Shown: positions 22,330 through 35,134 of the stretch, in pieces
Layout: every line of letters begins with the position of its first letter
How positions within the stretch are numbered: position 1 is the stretch's first letter
DNA from: Effrenium voratum
Lineage: Eukaryota; Sar; Dinophyceae; Suessiales; Symbiodiniaceae
DNA: 64,000 bases
Direction of reading: 5' to 3'
Assembly (NCBI GenBank): GCA_963377175.1
Contig: CAUJNA010003297.1
Location: 400,691-464,690, forward strand
Translations under genes and position numbers: made by a program
Notes under the pieces: model-generated
What the model was told of the DNA's origin: nothing
Seen by the model: the letters and a program-made list of their open reading frames with translations, nothing else
The model's database searches: none

Positions 22330-23500
22330 GAGAAATACCCCTTCGGTAGCCTCGACCACAAAACTCGGGCAAAGAGGGGCGCCTTGGTGCCGGGTTTTGA
22401 TTGTATGCCAAGGAAAACGGATTCAGGAGAAAGCACCGCTGGCAAGGTCTGCTAGCATGATGTCTATGTATATATATATATATATATGCAAATATATTTC
22501 TATATGGTACCCCTCATGGACCCTGGTTTGGTGAGCTGCTGGAGCCGTGCTTTTTTTCCAGTGATTTATGCCTTTTTGCCTCGTTGATTTTGTGACAAAG
22601 TTCGGTGGGGGGGGTGCCATGTCGATTTTTACATGTGTGCATACATATGTAATGTAAGAGACATCAACTTTTGCAATCTGACAGAGCCTGCATCCACCTC
22701 AGAGTATTGGGACAGCCCTGGAATTGTTCTTTATTTTAGGATTCAAGATTCAAGATTCTCAAAAATAGGTTTCTCAGATTGTTGAATGTTGAATGCCAGA
22801 CTATTTTTGCAATTCCAGGGTTGTTCCAGTACTCTAGGTGTTGAATGCATACTTCTGCAACCAAGTATGCGCCCATCTGCGGTCATATGCATTTCTCCAA
22901 GTTCCCGCAATTTCTGGATTCAGCTGGCCAGGATTGATGATTCTCAGGAAAGTTGTTGGCTGTGCAATCTTCGATTTTGACTCCTCAATCCAGTGGTAAA
23001 GCACTTTCAAGTGTTGCAAGAACTTGAATGTTGTTTGGGTTTGGCCGGGATTGAAACTTCCATTCAGTGGTAAAATACCTTCAAGCGCTTAGCGATCCAG
23101 TGGAAACGGTTTCAAGTTCTCAACCAGGTAAAGGTTGGCAGATTGCTGAAAACACTGCATTTTACAGCATTGTATGAAGAGGCGCAGGATCATACATGTA
23201 TGTGTATACACATGTATATATATATATAATATGTTCACACACCGTCACCCCCCCGCCCCCTGAACTACCTGTCCACCTCTGCTCATCTACTACCTCCGCC
23301 TTTTGAGATAGAATGAAGTATCTTGAAACATTCTAATAATTTATACCTCATCGTACCTCGAATAGAAAAAGAAAAAGAACAAAAACAATTAAATACTACC
23401 TCGCATTAAGGGTCCACCTTGCACCTCGTATTTCGGGGCCTTCCTTGCCTCCTAAAAAAGGGTGTAAAATTGGAGGGGGGTCGAGCCATATGTATTGTTG
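22330..23500. other. Region without recognised genes
   Basis: Contains (TA)n runs near 22467-22490 and 23195-23230 and a (G)n run near 22603. A partly repeated phrase (CAGTGGTAAA, then TTCAAG) recurs at about 22990, 23060 and 23100. No exon with a domain was found on either strand. Confidence 0.5.
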
Positions 23501-24110
23501 AAATCGTTGTTTCAAACGCGTGTGTTTTCAGGCTTGTTAGGGGCAGTTAAGCAGAAACAGCTGGTGTTTGACAACTTGAGGCCAGTCTTAATGAGAGACA
23601 AAGAAGGGCCGGATTTTTTCAAACGTGCGTGTGTTTTCAACTTTTCAAGGCCAACTTGATGCCAGTCAGTCTTAATGAGACACGGGGAACGACCGGATTT
23701 TCTCAAACACGTGTGGTTTGTGGTTTCAAGCTTGTCCATTCAAATTAAGCAGAAACGGCTGGTTTTGGAGAACTGGATGCCCGTCTCAATGAGAGACAGA
23801 GAAGGGCCGGATTTTCAAGGCCAACTAAGCAGAAATGGCTGGTTTTTTGAGAATTCGAGGCCAGTCTTAATGAGAGACAGAGAAGGGCCGGATTTTCTCA
23901 AACGAGTGTGTTCTCAAGCGCTTGAAGCCCAAACAAGCAGAAACGGCTGGTTTTTGAGAATTTGATGCTAGTCTTAATACGGGAAGGCCCGAATTTTCTC
24001 CAGTTTCAGCAGTTTGGGGCCACATAAGCAGAAACGGCTGATGCCCGTGTTAATGAAATTCAGGGGTTGGATTGTCTCAAACATGTGTGTTTTCAAGCTT
24101 CTTAAGGGGG
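23500..24110. repeat. Degenerate tandem repeat, unit about 100 bp
   Basis: Six or more imperfect copies of one phrase occur. Each contains AAGCAGAAACGGCTGGTTTT, then GAGAATTTGATGCCAGTCTT, then AATGAGAGACAGAGAAGG, then GCCGGATTTTCTCAAAC and GTGTTTTCAAGCTT. Copies differ by substitutions and small deletions. Short ORFs in it differ between copies, so I see no coding function. Confidence 0.85.
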
Positions 24111-24679
24111 TCGGATTCTCGCACACCTGGCCACACTTGGCGTGGTAGCCATCGAAGACGAAGCCCCGGTACGCCGATTAACACCCAACAGATTTGAGAA
24201 AATCCTTATTTCGGAAACCACCTCGTAATTCGGGGTTTGGGCCTTAGGCCAGTGAGCTCGCTATAATTTGTCTAGAATTCGAATGCTTAGCAAATCCGGC
24301 TGGGAAATGATTGGAACCAAACTGAAACCAGGCGACGCTGTCCTTTGAATACGACTGCGCATAGAGAATGGTGTAGCTAGCGTCGTCCAATACTTCTGAT
24401 CGATCTCTTGCCTTCGATTCTGGAGCCCTGGTTTCCTGCTTCTGGACTCCATGGACACAGGGCGCAAGTCAGCTATGGAGTGCCATTGGCGCATCCGCCC
24501 TCTCGCGTACATGGAGCCTCTTTGGATCGGAATGGTGACAAGTGGATGGCACGTGCCAGGGGGGAAAAAGGGCACAAGCAAGGTTGCCACGTCCTGGCCT
24601 GGCACAAATCAAGTTTAGGAGAAGGGCGCCAAGCAAAGTGTACGAAACACTTGGCCACCGTGCGAGCTACTAGGCCTGT

Positions 24680-25650
24680 CTGACGTGCCCCAGGCCCTCA
24701 GTCCGGCTGCCCCAAGCAACCCAGGCTGGCCAGGCCTTGACCTCCTGCTCGCGTCTGGCCCCTCATCCAGCAGGCCCAGCCCCTTCGGCGCAGTCTGAGA
24801 CTGGTCTCAAAGTAGCCTCAGGCCCAGTCCCTCAGCCCGCCTGCTGGCGTGTCTTACGTGTCTGCGATTGGCCTCAGGCCCAGCCCAGCCAGCAACTTGC
24901 CACCCAGCCTCAGGCCCAAGTGTGTATGAAACAGGCCTTGCCCATCCAGCAACCCGCCCAAGCACAGCTCAGCCCAGCCCGGCCAGCCCAAGTTCCAGGC
25001 GCAACCAGCAGCGCAGTCCGGCTGCCCGGCAGCCAGCAACCCACCCATGGCTTCGCAGCCTCGTGGCTGAGACTAGCTTCAGGCCCAGCCCAAAGCCTGC
25101 CCAGCCCAGGCCCCGGCGCATCTCAGAGCATGCCAGCCACTACCGGCCCCCAGCTCCCAGCCCACCAGCAGGCTCAGCCCAGCGTGCCAAGGTCAGGTTT
25201 TGCGACTGGCCTCAGGCCCAGCCCAGCCAGCAACTTGCTACCCAGCCCAGCCCGCCCAGCCGAAGTTCCAGGCGCAACCAACAGCGTAGTCCGGCTGCCC
25301 AGCAACCCACCCATGGCTTCGCAGCCTCGCGCCAGCCTGGGCTCAACTAGCGTCTGGCCCAGCCCAGTCCGCCTGCTGGCCAGGCCTGTCTGACGTGTCT
25401 CAAACTGGCCAGGCCCAGCCCAGCCATAGCCCAGCCCCCTCAGTGCGGCTGCCCAGCCCGCCGTAAACTAGCTTCAGGCCCAGCTCAACCAACAACCCAC
25501 GCAAGCAAGGTCCAGCCAAGCTGCCCGAGACTAGCTTCAGGCCCAGCGCAGGCTTGTCTGATGTGTCTGAGACTAGCCTGTGGCCCAGCCCAACCAGGCG
25601 AGGCCGGCTTGTCTGACTTGTCTGGAGCCAGCTTCAGGTATTCGGACCTT
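24680..25650. repeat. CAGCCC-rich degenerate repeat
   Basis: A low-complexity block of CAGGCCCAGCCCAGCCAGCA-type phrases is interspersed with GTCTGACGTGTCTGAGACT and TAGCTTCAGGCC. Long open frames on plus arise because the sequence lacks TA-containing triplets; the encoded Pro/Ala/Gln-rich strings carry no motif. A short relative of the same phrases sits at about 28690-28765. Confidence 0.8.
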
Positions 25651-25659
25651 CCCAACACT

Positions 25660-28060
25660 GGGTTTCGGTGTTCCTGACCCTTCCCTCAAACTAGGCGGGC
25701 AACGCGAAGCGTTTACAATTATTATTTCCTGCCCATGCTTTTTAAATTCAGAATTGATTTAGCTAGAATCCCTGTTTCGAGGTTGTTTTAAACTTTGTTC
25801 ACTTGAAATGAAATATTGGGACATTTCGGACGACTCTGGGCTCCAAATTATGAGGCTTTGGGGACCCAAAATTGGACATGTCGAGAATTTAAAGCGCTAG
25901 ATTCTAGATTTATCATCCCCAAAGGCACTAAAACCAGGGTGGCGGCTGTGTGTACGTGTGTATCTTTGTTCGGGGTACCCTTTTCACCTTGGTTCAAGCC
26001 AAATGGCAAACAGGTCCATTTTGGGGTCGGCTGCTCTGACACGTACCCGAACGAGCAGGGAGGCCCAAACTCAAACGAGCAGAGAGTGCCCAGGTCACCT
26101 CCAGGTGCCCGAGCTCGTGGGCCTTGATACAGCGGCTGCTGCGGCCTGACGTGCAAAGCCCCCAGGTCCCCTTGACTTCCCATGGAAAGGGGGCAGGTCC
26201 CGGCGCCAGTTGTTGTCAATCCCGAACCCGCCGTGCGACCTCCTGTTTTTTCCTTTTTTGTTTTTGGGCCCAAAAACAGTTGGGAAAACCACCAGAAGGG
26301 CAAGCTTTGGTGGGATTCAGTGAAGTGCCCTTCCAGCTTGATCATTCGCGACTGTTGAATAAACATGTACCTTCACTGTGACTGAAGGCCTGTATGGAAG
26401 TGGTCGTATGGTGCCGGTCCTGAATTGGGATGGATTACGAAGACGCATGCTTTCCTGACATGATTGGCCGTCACTCAGGCATTGTGTCAAATGTACAACA
26501 TATCTAAAAGCTTGGAAGGCATTCAAACAACGCAACAACCTTGGCAAACGATTTCATCTGACATTTCGTTCAAGGCAAGGTGTTGTGTCTTGTACGTGTG
26601 TGTGTGTGTGACACTTGCGCAAGCACAACTTTATGGCAAACAACACACGCCGTTGATTTCATTGGCAAAACAACCCGCTAACCATGCTTCCTGAATGAAC
26701 CATGGCATCGACGGCAGGCTTCTTAAAGCACCAATCACGACCTGTTCTCGAACTCCCCTCTTGCCCGCCCAGCCGTGCCTAGAGCCTCGTACGCAAGCTC
26801 TGCACAAGCTGCCGGCAGGCCCTGCTTGTTGAGCCTTGCAAAAAGGCACCGCTCCGCGGCAATGATGAGCAGTGCTTTGGCTGTGCAGAAATCAGTCTCC
26901 CATGCACGGGGTGTGCCCATGAAAGTCGATATTGCGCAAGGTCTATGCACAGCCCAAATTCCCTCTGCCCCAACTTGCTGAATATCAGGCCACCAAAAGG
27001 CTGACAGTAATCCTGGTCACACATACAAGCGTCCGAAGACAGTGCAACAGTAGCAGCTTTGACGATGGAAGCCCACGGTTAGGAGTCAATGTGCAGTGGC
27101 CCCAAACCTGTAAGATGAAATGGAGATCAAAACACTGGTTTGGGGTCAGAGGACTAGGGTCGCCCAGTTAAACGCTTGGCCATATTCGCAACATATTCCT
27201 AGCTCCAAATGCCCTCACCATGCAAATGCACTTGCGATAATCATTGACGTAGTCTTTGATCCGGGCAAAATTGAATGATGGGTTAACAGAACCCGCTGCG
27301 TTTCTAGGCAATCCACACATCTCCAAGATGTCAAGTAAGCCTTCACAAAACAGAAAAGCATTCGACTGGGCAACAGTACGTCAATCCACTGAAGCCTGCT
27401 GGCCAGCCCTGCTCTGGAATCCTTTAAAGCACCCGATGCTGGGCGCGGCACGCTTCAAACTCGGAGTCATCGTGGGCTCTCACCGCCTGATGGCCTCACT
27501 GCAGCGCAACTGGCATTGCCTCACATGTCGGTTGACTCTGGGATGCCTGCTGGGACAAGGAAGAGGCAAAGCCGCCCTTTGTTTATGACCACACCAGCCA
27601 CCCAGGTTCTTGTTTGGAAGTTGTTCCTTTGCAGTTCTGTTCAATCTCAGCACGGCTGTTGCCCTTGGACCGGCCCACCAACTTTGAGAAGTTGGGCTCA
27701 ACAGTGCGCTAGCACTTGGCCCGTCAGTGAAGCAAAGCTGCAGTGACACTGCATACGTGTTGCCTTGAAGGCAGGAAAACCCTGTTGTAATAATGGTATA
27801 GTAAAAACAGGGGAAGGTCAAAAAGCAACCTCTCTGTGCGTGTGCGTGTATAGAGTGTTTCAGATCTCTCATACTTAGGACATAGCAACGCACGTTGGAA
27901 CCATCATATGTACCTCACCCGATGTGTCGCAAGTCGTATGCTCCTCTGAAGGGGCACAAGGTTCCCTCGCGGCTGATGTCATACCAGCCAATGACGGAAA
28001 CACACCAATTCCCACAGAACTCCATTCCAATGCGAGTTAAATTGACAATCAAAGGAGGAT
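25660..28060. other. Region without recognised genes
   Basis: Both strands were read for domains and for AG|G-bounded exons; nothing convincing was found. A (TG)n run lies near 26597-26612. Confidence 0.45.
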
Positions 28061-28065
28061 GTGCC

Positions 28066-28189
28066 TTATTTCCCCATGAACCAGCCCATCACTTTGGGCA
28101 ACTTCTGCAGGTCACTCCCAATTTTAGCGACAGAGTGCGTGCTGAGCCATCCGCTCTGGAAGATGCGGCGGAACATGTGCTCATAGAGC
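28066..28189 (-). CDS. C-terminal exon of an unrecognised protein
   Basis: After CTTCAG the minus strand reads LYEHMFRRIFQSGWLSTHS and then VAKIGSDLQKLPKVMGWFMG K, ending in TAA. The amphipathic, aromatic-rich pattern, the clean AG|G acceptor and the in-frame stop suggest a real last exon entered in phase 2. Upstream exons must lie at higher coordinates, and I could not connect any. No family recognised. Confidence 0.5.
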
Positions 28190-29169
28190 CTGAAGCTACG
28201 AGGAAAAAAGGCCACCTTTGGGGTTGCCAGTAGGGTTGCACCAACCGTTCTCACCAGAGCAAAGGATCAAAGCTGGGGTCAAGGGCGCCAAACAGAAACT
28301 TGGCGTCCTGCTGACAGCGCGTCAGTGGGTGCCTGCAGGGCATCAGCGTCTCTCACTCGTCTCTCTTCATGGCGACTATGGCCATGTTCGATCTGCGCGT
28401 GCTTGTGTGACTGCCGCCTGTGTCAAACTATCTTAAGTACAAAGTCAGTCTGCTGTGTACGAGTGCAACAACGACAATTCGCCTCGGCCTTAAGGGGGCC
28501 AAGGGCGCTCAAATCTCTTTTCCAAAGCTTGTCCCCTTCCCCACCACCCAAAATGTCTCCGGCCCACCCCCCGCCCCACCCCCCTTCCCCCACGTCTGCC
28601 GGCCCAAGATCCTGTCCGGCGGACCTTCAGCTCCGTAACCCAGTTTTGTTCTCAGTAGTCTTCTTGTCCCGAAAAGCATCCTCCTGCTTGCCAGGCCTGT
28701 CTGATGTGTCTGAGACAAGCCTCAGGCGCAGCCCAACCAGCAACCCACCGCCTGCCCAGCCAAGGCCCAAGGCCAACACAGTCGATCAAGACTGCCGTGC
28801 GCATGGGATTCCCATTCCAGCTCAAGCGTGCCTGCGCAAGCAGCCAATGCCCAACTCCGATTGAAAAAACCCACGCCAACGCAATCGATCAAGACTGCCA
28901 TGCGCATTGAGCACCACAGCTCTGCTTTAGTCGTCAAGACTTTCTGTGCAATTTCTGCCCATGACATCCACTGCCCCCGCACGCAACGCCAGCGCCTCTC
29001 ACTCTTGGCTCCATGACAGCGCTTGCACACCAGCTCGAAAAGCACCCCCCCGAAGAACGCCCCAAGCAAAACCCGGCCATCAATCGAACAGTACCCCCCC
29101 CCCCACACCCAGAAGTGTATCTTGCAAAAGTCAACCAGCACCCCAAACACAATCCCAAACTACCACCTA

Positions 29170-29490
29170 AGCTGCATGCCCCCTTGCACCCTACCGTGTA
29201 GATGCAAAAATGCGCCTGCGCCGTGACCTGCATGCCCGATAGCACCCGAACGTCAATATAAACAGCACCTGCACAAGCACCCCAAACTGCATGCCCCTTA
29301 CCACCCTACCGTCAAGATTGAAAAGATGCGCCCGCACTGCCATCGGCACCCCAAACAGCACCCCAACCTACACCAGCACCCCAAACTGCATGCCCCCTAG
29401 CACCAGCCCATCAATCTCGCAAATCACTTCCCCCCTTTATTAGAAGTTAGAACCCCTATAACTTTCAGTTATCTGGGGAAAAAGCCCCTC
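29170..29490 (-). repeat. Inverted copy of the 63-bp minisatellite and its leader
   Basis: On the minus strand this reads a leader (GGGGTTCTAACTTCTAATAA at about 29435-29455) followed by GGTGCTAGGGGGCATGCAGT and several degenerate units. The same leader and units occur on the plus strand at 36535 onward, so the two loci are inverted copies about 7 kb apart. Confidence 0.85.
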
Positions 29491-29499
29491 GAAATAGCC

Positions 29500-31440
29500 G
29501 CTTCGTATTCCTGGCTTCTGTCAAACACTCCCAGGCCAAATCGCGCTGGTATGGCCTCTCTGCCTTTCAAAAGCTGTGGATTTCTGCTGGAGTAGCTTTA
29601 AATCTGCCAAAACCGCCTGATTGGACTTGAGCAGCTGCAAATTGTGCAGTAGGTTTCCAGTCAGGGGAATCCCTTGTGTCACACCCACGGGCAAACAAAC
29701 AACATACCTGGACCTTCGTCCCCTGAAAAAAACACGTAGTTTCCGCCTTTGACTGGATATTTGGGAAATCGTAGCACTTTCTTTCGCGAAAACCTGAAAC
29801 TCCTAAAACTCCAAGAAAACACTATTGCAATGCTCGCGGCCTTTGACAGACTAAAGGAAGCTTTGGAGGGGTAAACGACTCAATGCAGCCCGCAAGTTTG
29901 TCAAAACATGCAACGGAGGTCCAAAGGTGTGCGGTGCAGACAAATCGTACCCATTTTGACCGCGAAACGACCGCAAATTTCCACACATCTCCCGCGAAAA
30001 CTCGCAAACTCCCGCAAATCGGAAAAACAGCGTAGTTTTGATGATCAAGGCATCCCATGGTCCCTCGGGCCTTCGTCTTACTCTGCAATCTCTGAAATCG
30101 ACTGCTTCTAGGTTCCAATGTAGAAATGTCTCCAAATAGAGGACGCCCCTGTATCTCTTCGAAAGGAGAACAATCTTTAGGGGCTCTTTAGTTTGAAAAA
30201 CACCCGTGGCAATCTGCGGGAGTGTTTGTTCCGCCTCTGCGTCCGGCCCTTGGCAGCCAAAGCGTGCAGCACCATCATGGCCGTGAGCCTCGCATCGGGG
30301 CCAAACAAAAAACTCGGATGGACTTGGCCATATGCAAAACAAGACATAACAAGACATATTCTTTGGAATGGTCACCAGGGCCTTCCCACATGCAACACGT
30401 GCAAATATGCAAGTCGGGAATCAATATTATTCCAACGCCTCCAGCAGACAATCTAACTTGGAGCTGCGCGGGCTGTTCACCAAGTCGTAGTTGTCAGGCA
30501 TCAACATCTCAGTCTCCACCTATTCACGCAGTCCCAAGTTGACGAGCGGATTGCAACAAAAGGAAGCAAAGGAGCCCGAAAGCCAAGGGGGAATGTGTGA
30601 AAGTCACATTCTACTTCTCTGTGAGTACATCTCTGACATCCGCACACCAACCGTCTGCTCTGAGTCGAGCAGTATTCTATGTGTCTCACGGCATAATGCG
30701 TGGCATTGAGTGGAGATCACCAGGGTCTTTCAACGCTTTGTGGGCTATAAAATACTGCAACTTCTGATTGGCCAGCGCCACCAATGGTAGAATGCCCACT
30801 TCGATTCCAAGAGAGGCTGCCTGTTTTCTGTTCAAGTGACACTGTCAAGTCTTGCCCAGTACTCCGACCACTGGATATTGTGCGAACATCTGTTTGGAGG
30901 CAAACGGCAGCGGTCGTGCTAAACAACCAAATTTGACATATCAAAGCAACCGGCACCTGAGCCTCTTGAAATCCAAGCCCAAAGTCCCACGAGGTCGAAG
31001 CCATTTGATCCAAAATCTTACCATGTGGAGGGGTCCCTGGCTTTGGCTGGCACGACCTGCAGAGAATGTAGGATGAAATTGCGCACTCCAAACAGACATA
31101 CCGGACATACCCCAAAATTAGCTAGCGGATATAAATAGGCTGCACAAGGGTTGTACATGGACCATCCAGGGTACATACCCCAGAAGGCGGGGTGTGTCCA
31201 TTTAGAGAGAACGAGCTCGCTTTGCCTGTAGAGGCTTGTTTACTGCATTGCATTTCCGGGCAAAGGTGTCGTGTTTGCACATGTCAATGAAGGAATCGTG
31301 AATCGCCGACACCACACCCAAATACACCTAACCCATCCCAGGTCGATGTGAGCAGTTGCTTTGCTGGGACGACTGCTAATCTTGTTGGATTTTCCCTAGA
31401 GGGGCTGACATGAAGAACGCCTCTGCATTGGTGGTTCGCC
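29500..31440. other. Region with at most fragmentary exons
   Basis: Minus 30300-30215 is open and reads FGPDARLTAMMVLHALAAKG, which may be an exon of an unknown helical protein. Minus near 31060-31024 has CTGCAG|G and a strong ATG|GTAAGA donor around a 38 bp open piece. Neither could be joined to anything. Confidence 0.3.
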
Positions 31441-31445
31441 CTTCC

Positions 31446-31500
31446 CTGGGAATCCGCCGGAATCCGTCGGAATCCTTCGGAATCCGTGGGATTCGTGGGC
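31446..31500. repeat. 10-bp tandem repeat (GGAATCCGTC type)
   Basis: Four to five copies of GGAATCCGNN follow each other directly after (in minus order) the donor of the exon at 31579-31501, so the repeat is probably intronic. Confidence 0.85.
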
Positions 31501-31579
31501 CTTGTCTCGCATCTCCAAAGACGTCCAGCTGTGGACGAGGGCCCTCAGCTGCTGCTGCTCCAGCGGCTTCACATGGAGC
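31501..31579 (-). CDS. Isolated internal exon of an unrecognised protein
   Basis: After GCCCAG the minus strand reads LHVKPLEQQQLRALVHSWTS and LEMRDK, then AAG|GC. It is 79 nt long, entered in phase 2 and left in phase 0. A charged, leucine-spaced helix is likely. Neighbouring exons were not found. Confidence 0.45.
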
Positions 31580-31679
31580 CTGGGCAACCAAAGGGCGCCA
31601 GGACGTCGCGTTTTGCGTTTCTACTCGGCGTTTGCGTGTCGCAAGTGAACCAATGATCTTGGGCTGTCGAGTCTAGTCC

Positions 31680-34600
31680 GCAATATTCGGGTGATCCGGT
31701 GGTCCTGTGGGGCTCTCCGCTCGCGAGTGGACAGCGCGGCTTTCGAAAGAAATGCCCTCACAACCGTGGATCTGCATCTTGGATGGGACTTCAATGAAAG
31801 ATTGTCATGAGTCCATTAGGATTTCGACATCTCTGCCCATCGCAGATGACGAATTATGGAATGTGTGTCAACGAAGGCCCCACAGACGCGCGCGCCCACA
31901 CACACAACAAAAAGAATACGCTCTCAAGCGCACATGGATGCATGCAACAGTCGTCAGGTAAATATGAGTTTCCGTGACAAAACACAAGTCTGCAGGTGTT
32001 TGCAGAACTGGGGATTTTATGGAACAGCCTGTCCAGAATCACCATGGATCCCGTACCCTCAAATTGTTTGGCCTCCGCGCTCTGAGAAGCCCCACCTGCC
32101 AGTGCAAGACTGGGCCGGGCACATTCTCTCAGACGGAAAAGGAAGCGTTTTGTTTTACCAAACCTGCCAATCAACGATTGCAGGGAAGGTGAAACGCGGA
32201 CAAATTTCAAGGGCCTCAATAGCGGGCACAAGTGAAGTGAACGGTATGGTCACCTATGGTAACAATGAAGCACAGGTTGTTGCCACAGCAGAGCGCTTCA
32301 CCAACCCTCAATTGTGCGTTCGCATCAGCAGCTCTGAGTGCGCTCTTGCAGGTGACAGAAAACCGCCACTCTTCAGGACAAAAGCAGTGCAGGCAGTTCG
32401 CATTCGCAGCTCTGGCTGGAAGGCCGCATCTTTCGAAGACAAAAACCGAATCCATGCGTCTATTGGGATCACCAAGGGTTTATTGCTCCCAATGTGCCGT
32501 GTGAGGGCATGGTAGATCGACAGGAGAGACAGCCACAGCCAAGATCTCTCCTCTCTCGGCCACAGAAAGCCTGAGGGCACTTCTGCGGGAAGAAAGCGAG
32601 ACAAAAAGTCAGAGTACACCTTAACCCAAGATGTTCTGCACACCTTCGACATCACATTTAAAAAAAACTCTGGCGAGGTGGCTCTCCAAAATCCTGTGCA
32701 AATAAATATGCCGAAAAAACATTAGCCTCCTCCGAGAGCAGGATTATTCCAGGAACTACAACTTTCCAAGCAGGTCTGGGCATTAAAACGTATCATCAGC
32801 AAATTAAACAGTTAGCCTGATTGGCAGTGTTGCAAGCCGCCCTGTGCGCAATTACCTCAAGTCAAGCATAGTCAAGGCTAACGACCCATGTAATTCGAGA
32901 GGTCGTTTGAGCAACATTGGCCATCGTATTTGGTGAAAGTTGCCTTTCTAAGGAAACTAAAGTTCTGCAGCCCAGGTGTGACAGGGCAAACATCGCAACT
33001 TCCTGGTGGCGTCCAACGAACTTGCCACTTTTGAGGCCCACAGGGAAAAACCAGTATCAAAGTGGGCCATGTCCAAGACTACTTGGTCACTTTTCCGGGG
33101 AGTTCCCTTGAGAGATAGCGGCCAGCCTCTTCAGGAGGGGCAGCAAATCGGCTCCGTCAGTGTCTGGCAGGCTGAAAGGATGGCATCAATTTCATTCACG
33201 CACAGGAATCCAACGACAGTTGTACAAACGGACCCATTCAAGGATATACCCCCCCCCTCCGTTTGCGTAAAGTAGGGGGTGGGCATGCATCTGTCTGTGG
33301 AAGTTGCGATTTAGCTCTGAAAAGCTTCACCCTTTCCCGTGTGCAAAACCATGGCAGTGGCAAACGATGATACAGGTAACCCGCTGACTGCAAACAATTG
33401 CTGACGATTGAATGGGAGATTGGCAACACATGAATAATTAAATTGTTCCTGGTGTATTGACATGGGGGCCTGCCGAATACCAGCAGCAAGGCTGAAACCA
33501 CCCAAGGTGACATTTGTCTCGTTCCAAGAAGAAGTGAAGGAAGCAAAGCATGGGGTATGGCTCGAATTCAGGTAGTGTCGCCGTCCAGATAGTTGCTGTC
33601 TCCCACACAGGTTCTCCCCTAAACATTGGAGCACTCTAATTGGCAGCTTCTCCTTTCAGACAATTGAGAACCCTGGAGAAACACACCAAAGAAGCAAACG
33701 CATCGGGTCAGCCCGTTCCGTCGGCCGCCCCCTTCCGCCTGGCACTGCCAAGGTTGCCGTCATCGTGGCACTGGTGGCTGCCAGGCCGAAGCCTGAAAAG
33801 TGTGGCTGCGGCTGTGGCAAATGGCTTGTCTCATGTTACCAAAGTCGCCCTAGTGGTCGGTTGGGGGAATAACCCGTGATGAACATGTGGCTCGTTCGCC
33901 AAACCCGCCGAGAGCCAGGTGTTCATGGGTTCCGGAGTGTGGAGGTATGGTCACATTGAGTAATCCAAGCCGGGTGTGACAAAAGTCGACAGTCCTCCAT
34001 GCACTTCACGACACATTCGATCGCCAAACGTTTCATGTTTGCAAGCCCTTGAGGTTGTTGCCTTTGCGAGCGCACCAAGCCAGGTGACAAAGATTGCTTA
34101 TGACTTTGACTTCAAGCATCATGCACCTAATTAAAGATGGCTTCTCCTGATCCTGCTTTCGGCGTCCCCTCACCTTGACAATCTGACAAATGATGGCTGG
34201 CCACCGCCGCCAACACGGTAGCTCTGTTTTATCAAAAAGAACAAGCTGCATCTGGTTGCCGCCAGTGTGTTCACACCGGCAAGGCATCGGACTCATTGTA
34301 AAATGGCGCTTGCCTCATCTCGGCATCGGAAGTGTTTACTGAGCTCTTCGAGTGCCAATAGCTGCTGATCGCACATTGTGAGCAGCATCATCAACCCTCG
34401 AATTTCGCGATGGACAAGAAGCTGAGGGTGCTTGAAGGGAAGCAGAACTCCAGGTCTGACCAGCTCATTCGGCTGGCACATGTTCTATTGTGACCGTGTC
34501 CAATGTTGCAAAAGATTCGCAAGCCTCAAAATAACCTGCCTCCCTTCTGTCCATCCAAATAGAAATGTGGTCATCCTACAGCTGCCCAATTCTGGGCAAG

Positions 34601-34800
34601 CTTCCACGTACGAAAAAATGTAACGGCACATTGATCGCTTCAATGAACAATTGATGCAAGAAACTGAGAGCGATGCTGGGTCACTGCCAGCCGCTGAAAA
34701 TCGCACGGCTGGTGCTGAAAATCGCACGGCTGGTGCTGTTGATTAATGAGAACACTCCAACACGCACCCTCAAAGCTACTTTTCGAGCTATTTTAGGCTC
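31680..34800. other. Region without recognised genes
   Basis: Minus 33800-33700 after CTTTTCAG is open and reads FGLAATSATMTATLAVPGG, which might be an exon but has no recognisable domain. At 34685-34740 a phrase of about 22 bp (GCTGAAAATCGCACGGCTGG) is duplicated in tandem. Confidence 0.35.
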
Positions 34801-34805
34801 TGAGC

Positions 34806-35084
34806 TCAGGCGCGTCGCTTCAGGAGCATCTGGCTGGAAATGGCGCAGACAATGCCAAGTGCGAATGCGCCCACCATGGGAAGGGCAGACCAGGGCCGCA
34901 GGCACAGCGAGGGTATTGAGGGCAACGATGGCATCGAGGGCAGTGAGGGGGCCCGCGCCCTGTTGATTGACAACCGCTTGGCGCGGTGGTCCACCTCGGG
35001 GGACTTAAGTGATTTGTCGGGGGGAACCCCTGTTGATTGTTCTTGTTTTCTTTTCGGGGAAACCAAGAGGAAACTGACATGCAC
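34806..35084 (-). CDS. Last exon with a C-terminal membrane helix
   Basis: The minus strand is open and ends in a stop at 34806. Its final part reads LPMVGAFALGIVCAISSQML followed by LKRRA: one hydrophobic helix with a short basic tail, as in a tail-anchored or single-pass membrane protein. Before it lies a Ser/Pro/Leu repeat (SLPSMPSLPSIPSL). The 5' edge of the exon is not fixed. The open stretch at 35536-35135 on the same strand may be an upstream exon of the same gene. Confidence 0.4.
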   Translation of the reverse strand: MHVSFLLVSPKRKQEQSTGVPPDKSLKSPEVDHRAKRLSINRARAPSLPSMPSLPSIPSLCLRPWSALPMVGAFALGIVCAISSQMLLKRRA

Positions 35085-35134
35085 CCCTATTATTCAGAGT
35101 GCCTACATGAAGTCAGATTGAACAAGATGGAAAG

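Noticed and set aside
24737..25393. A 218-codon plus frame rich in Pro, Ala and Gln
   Set aside because: Low-complexity CAGCCC repeat; two frames are open at once and neither has a motif.
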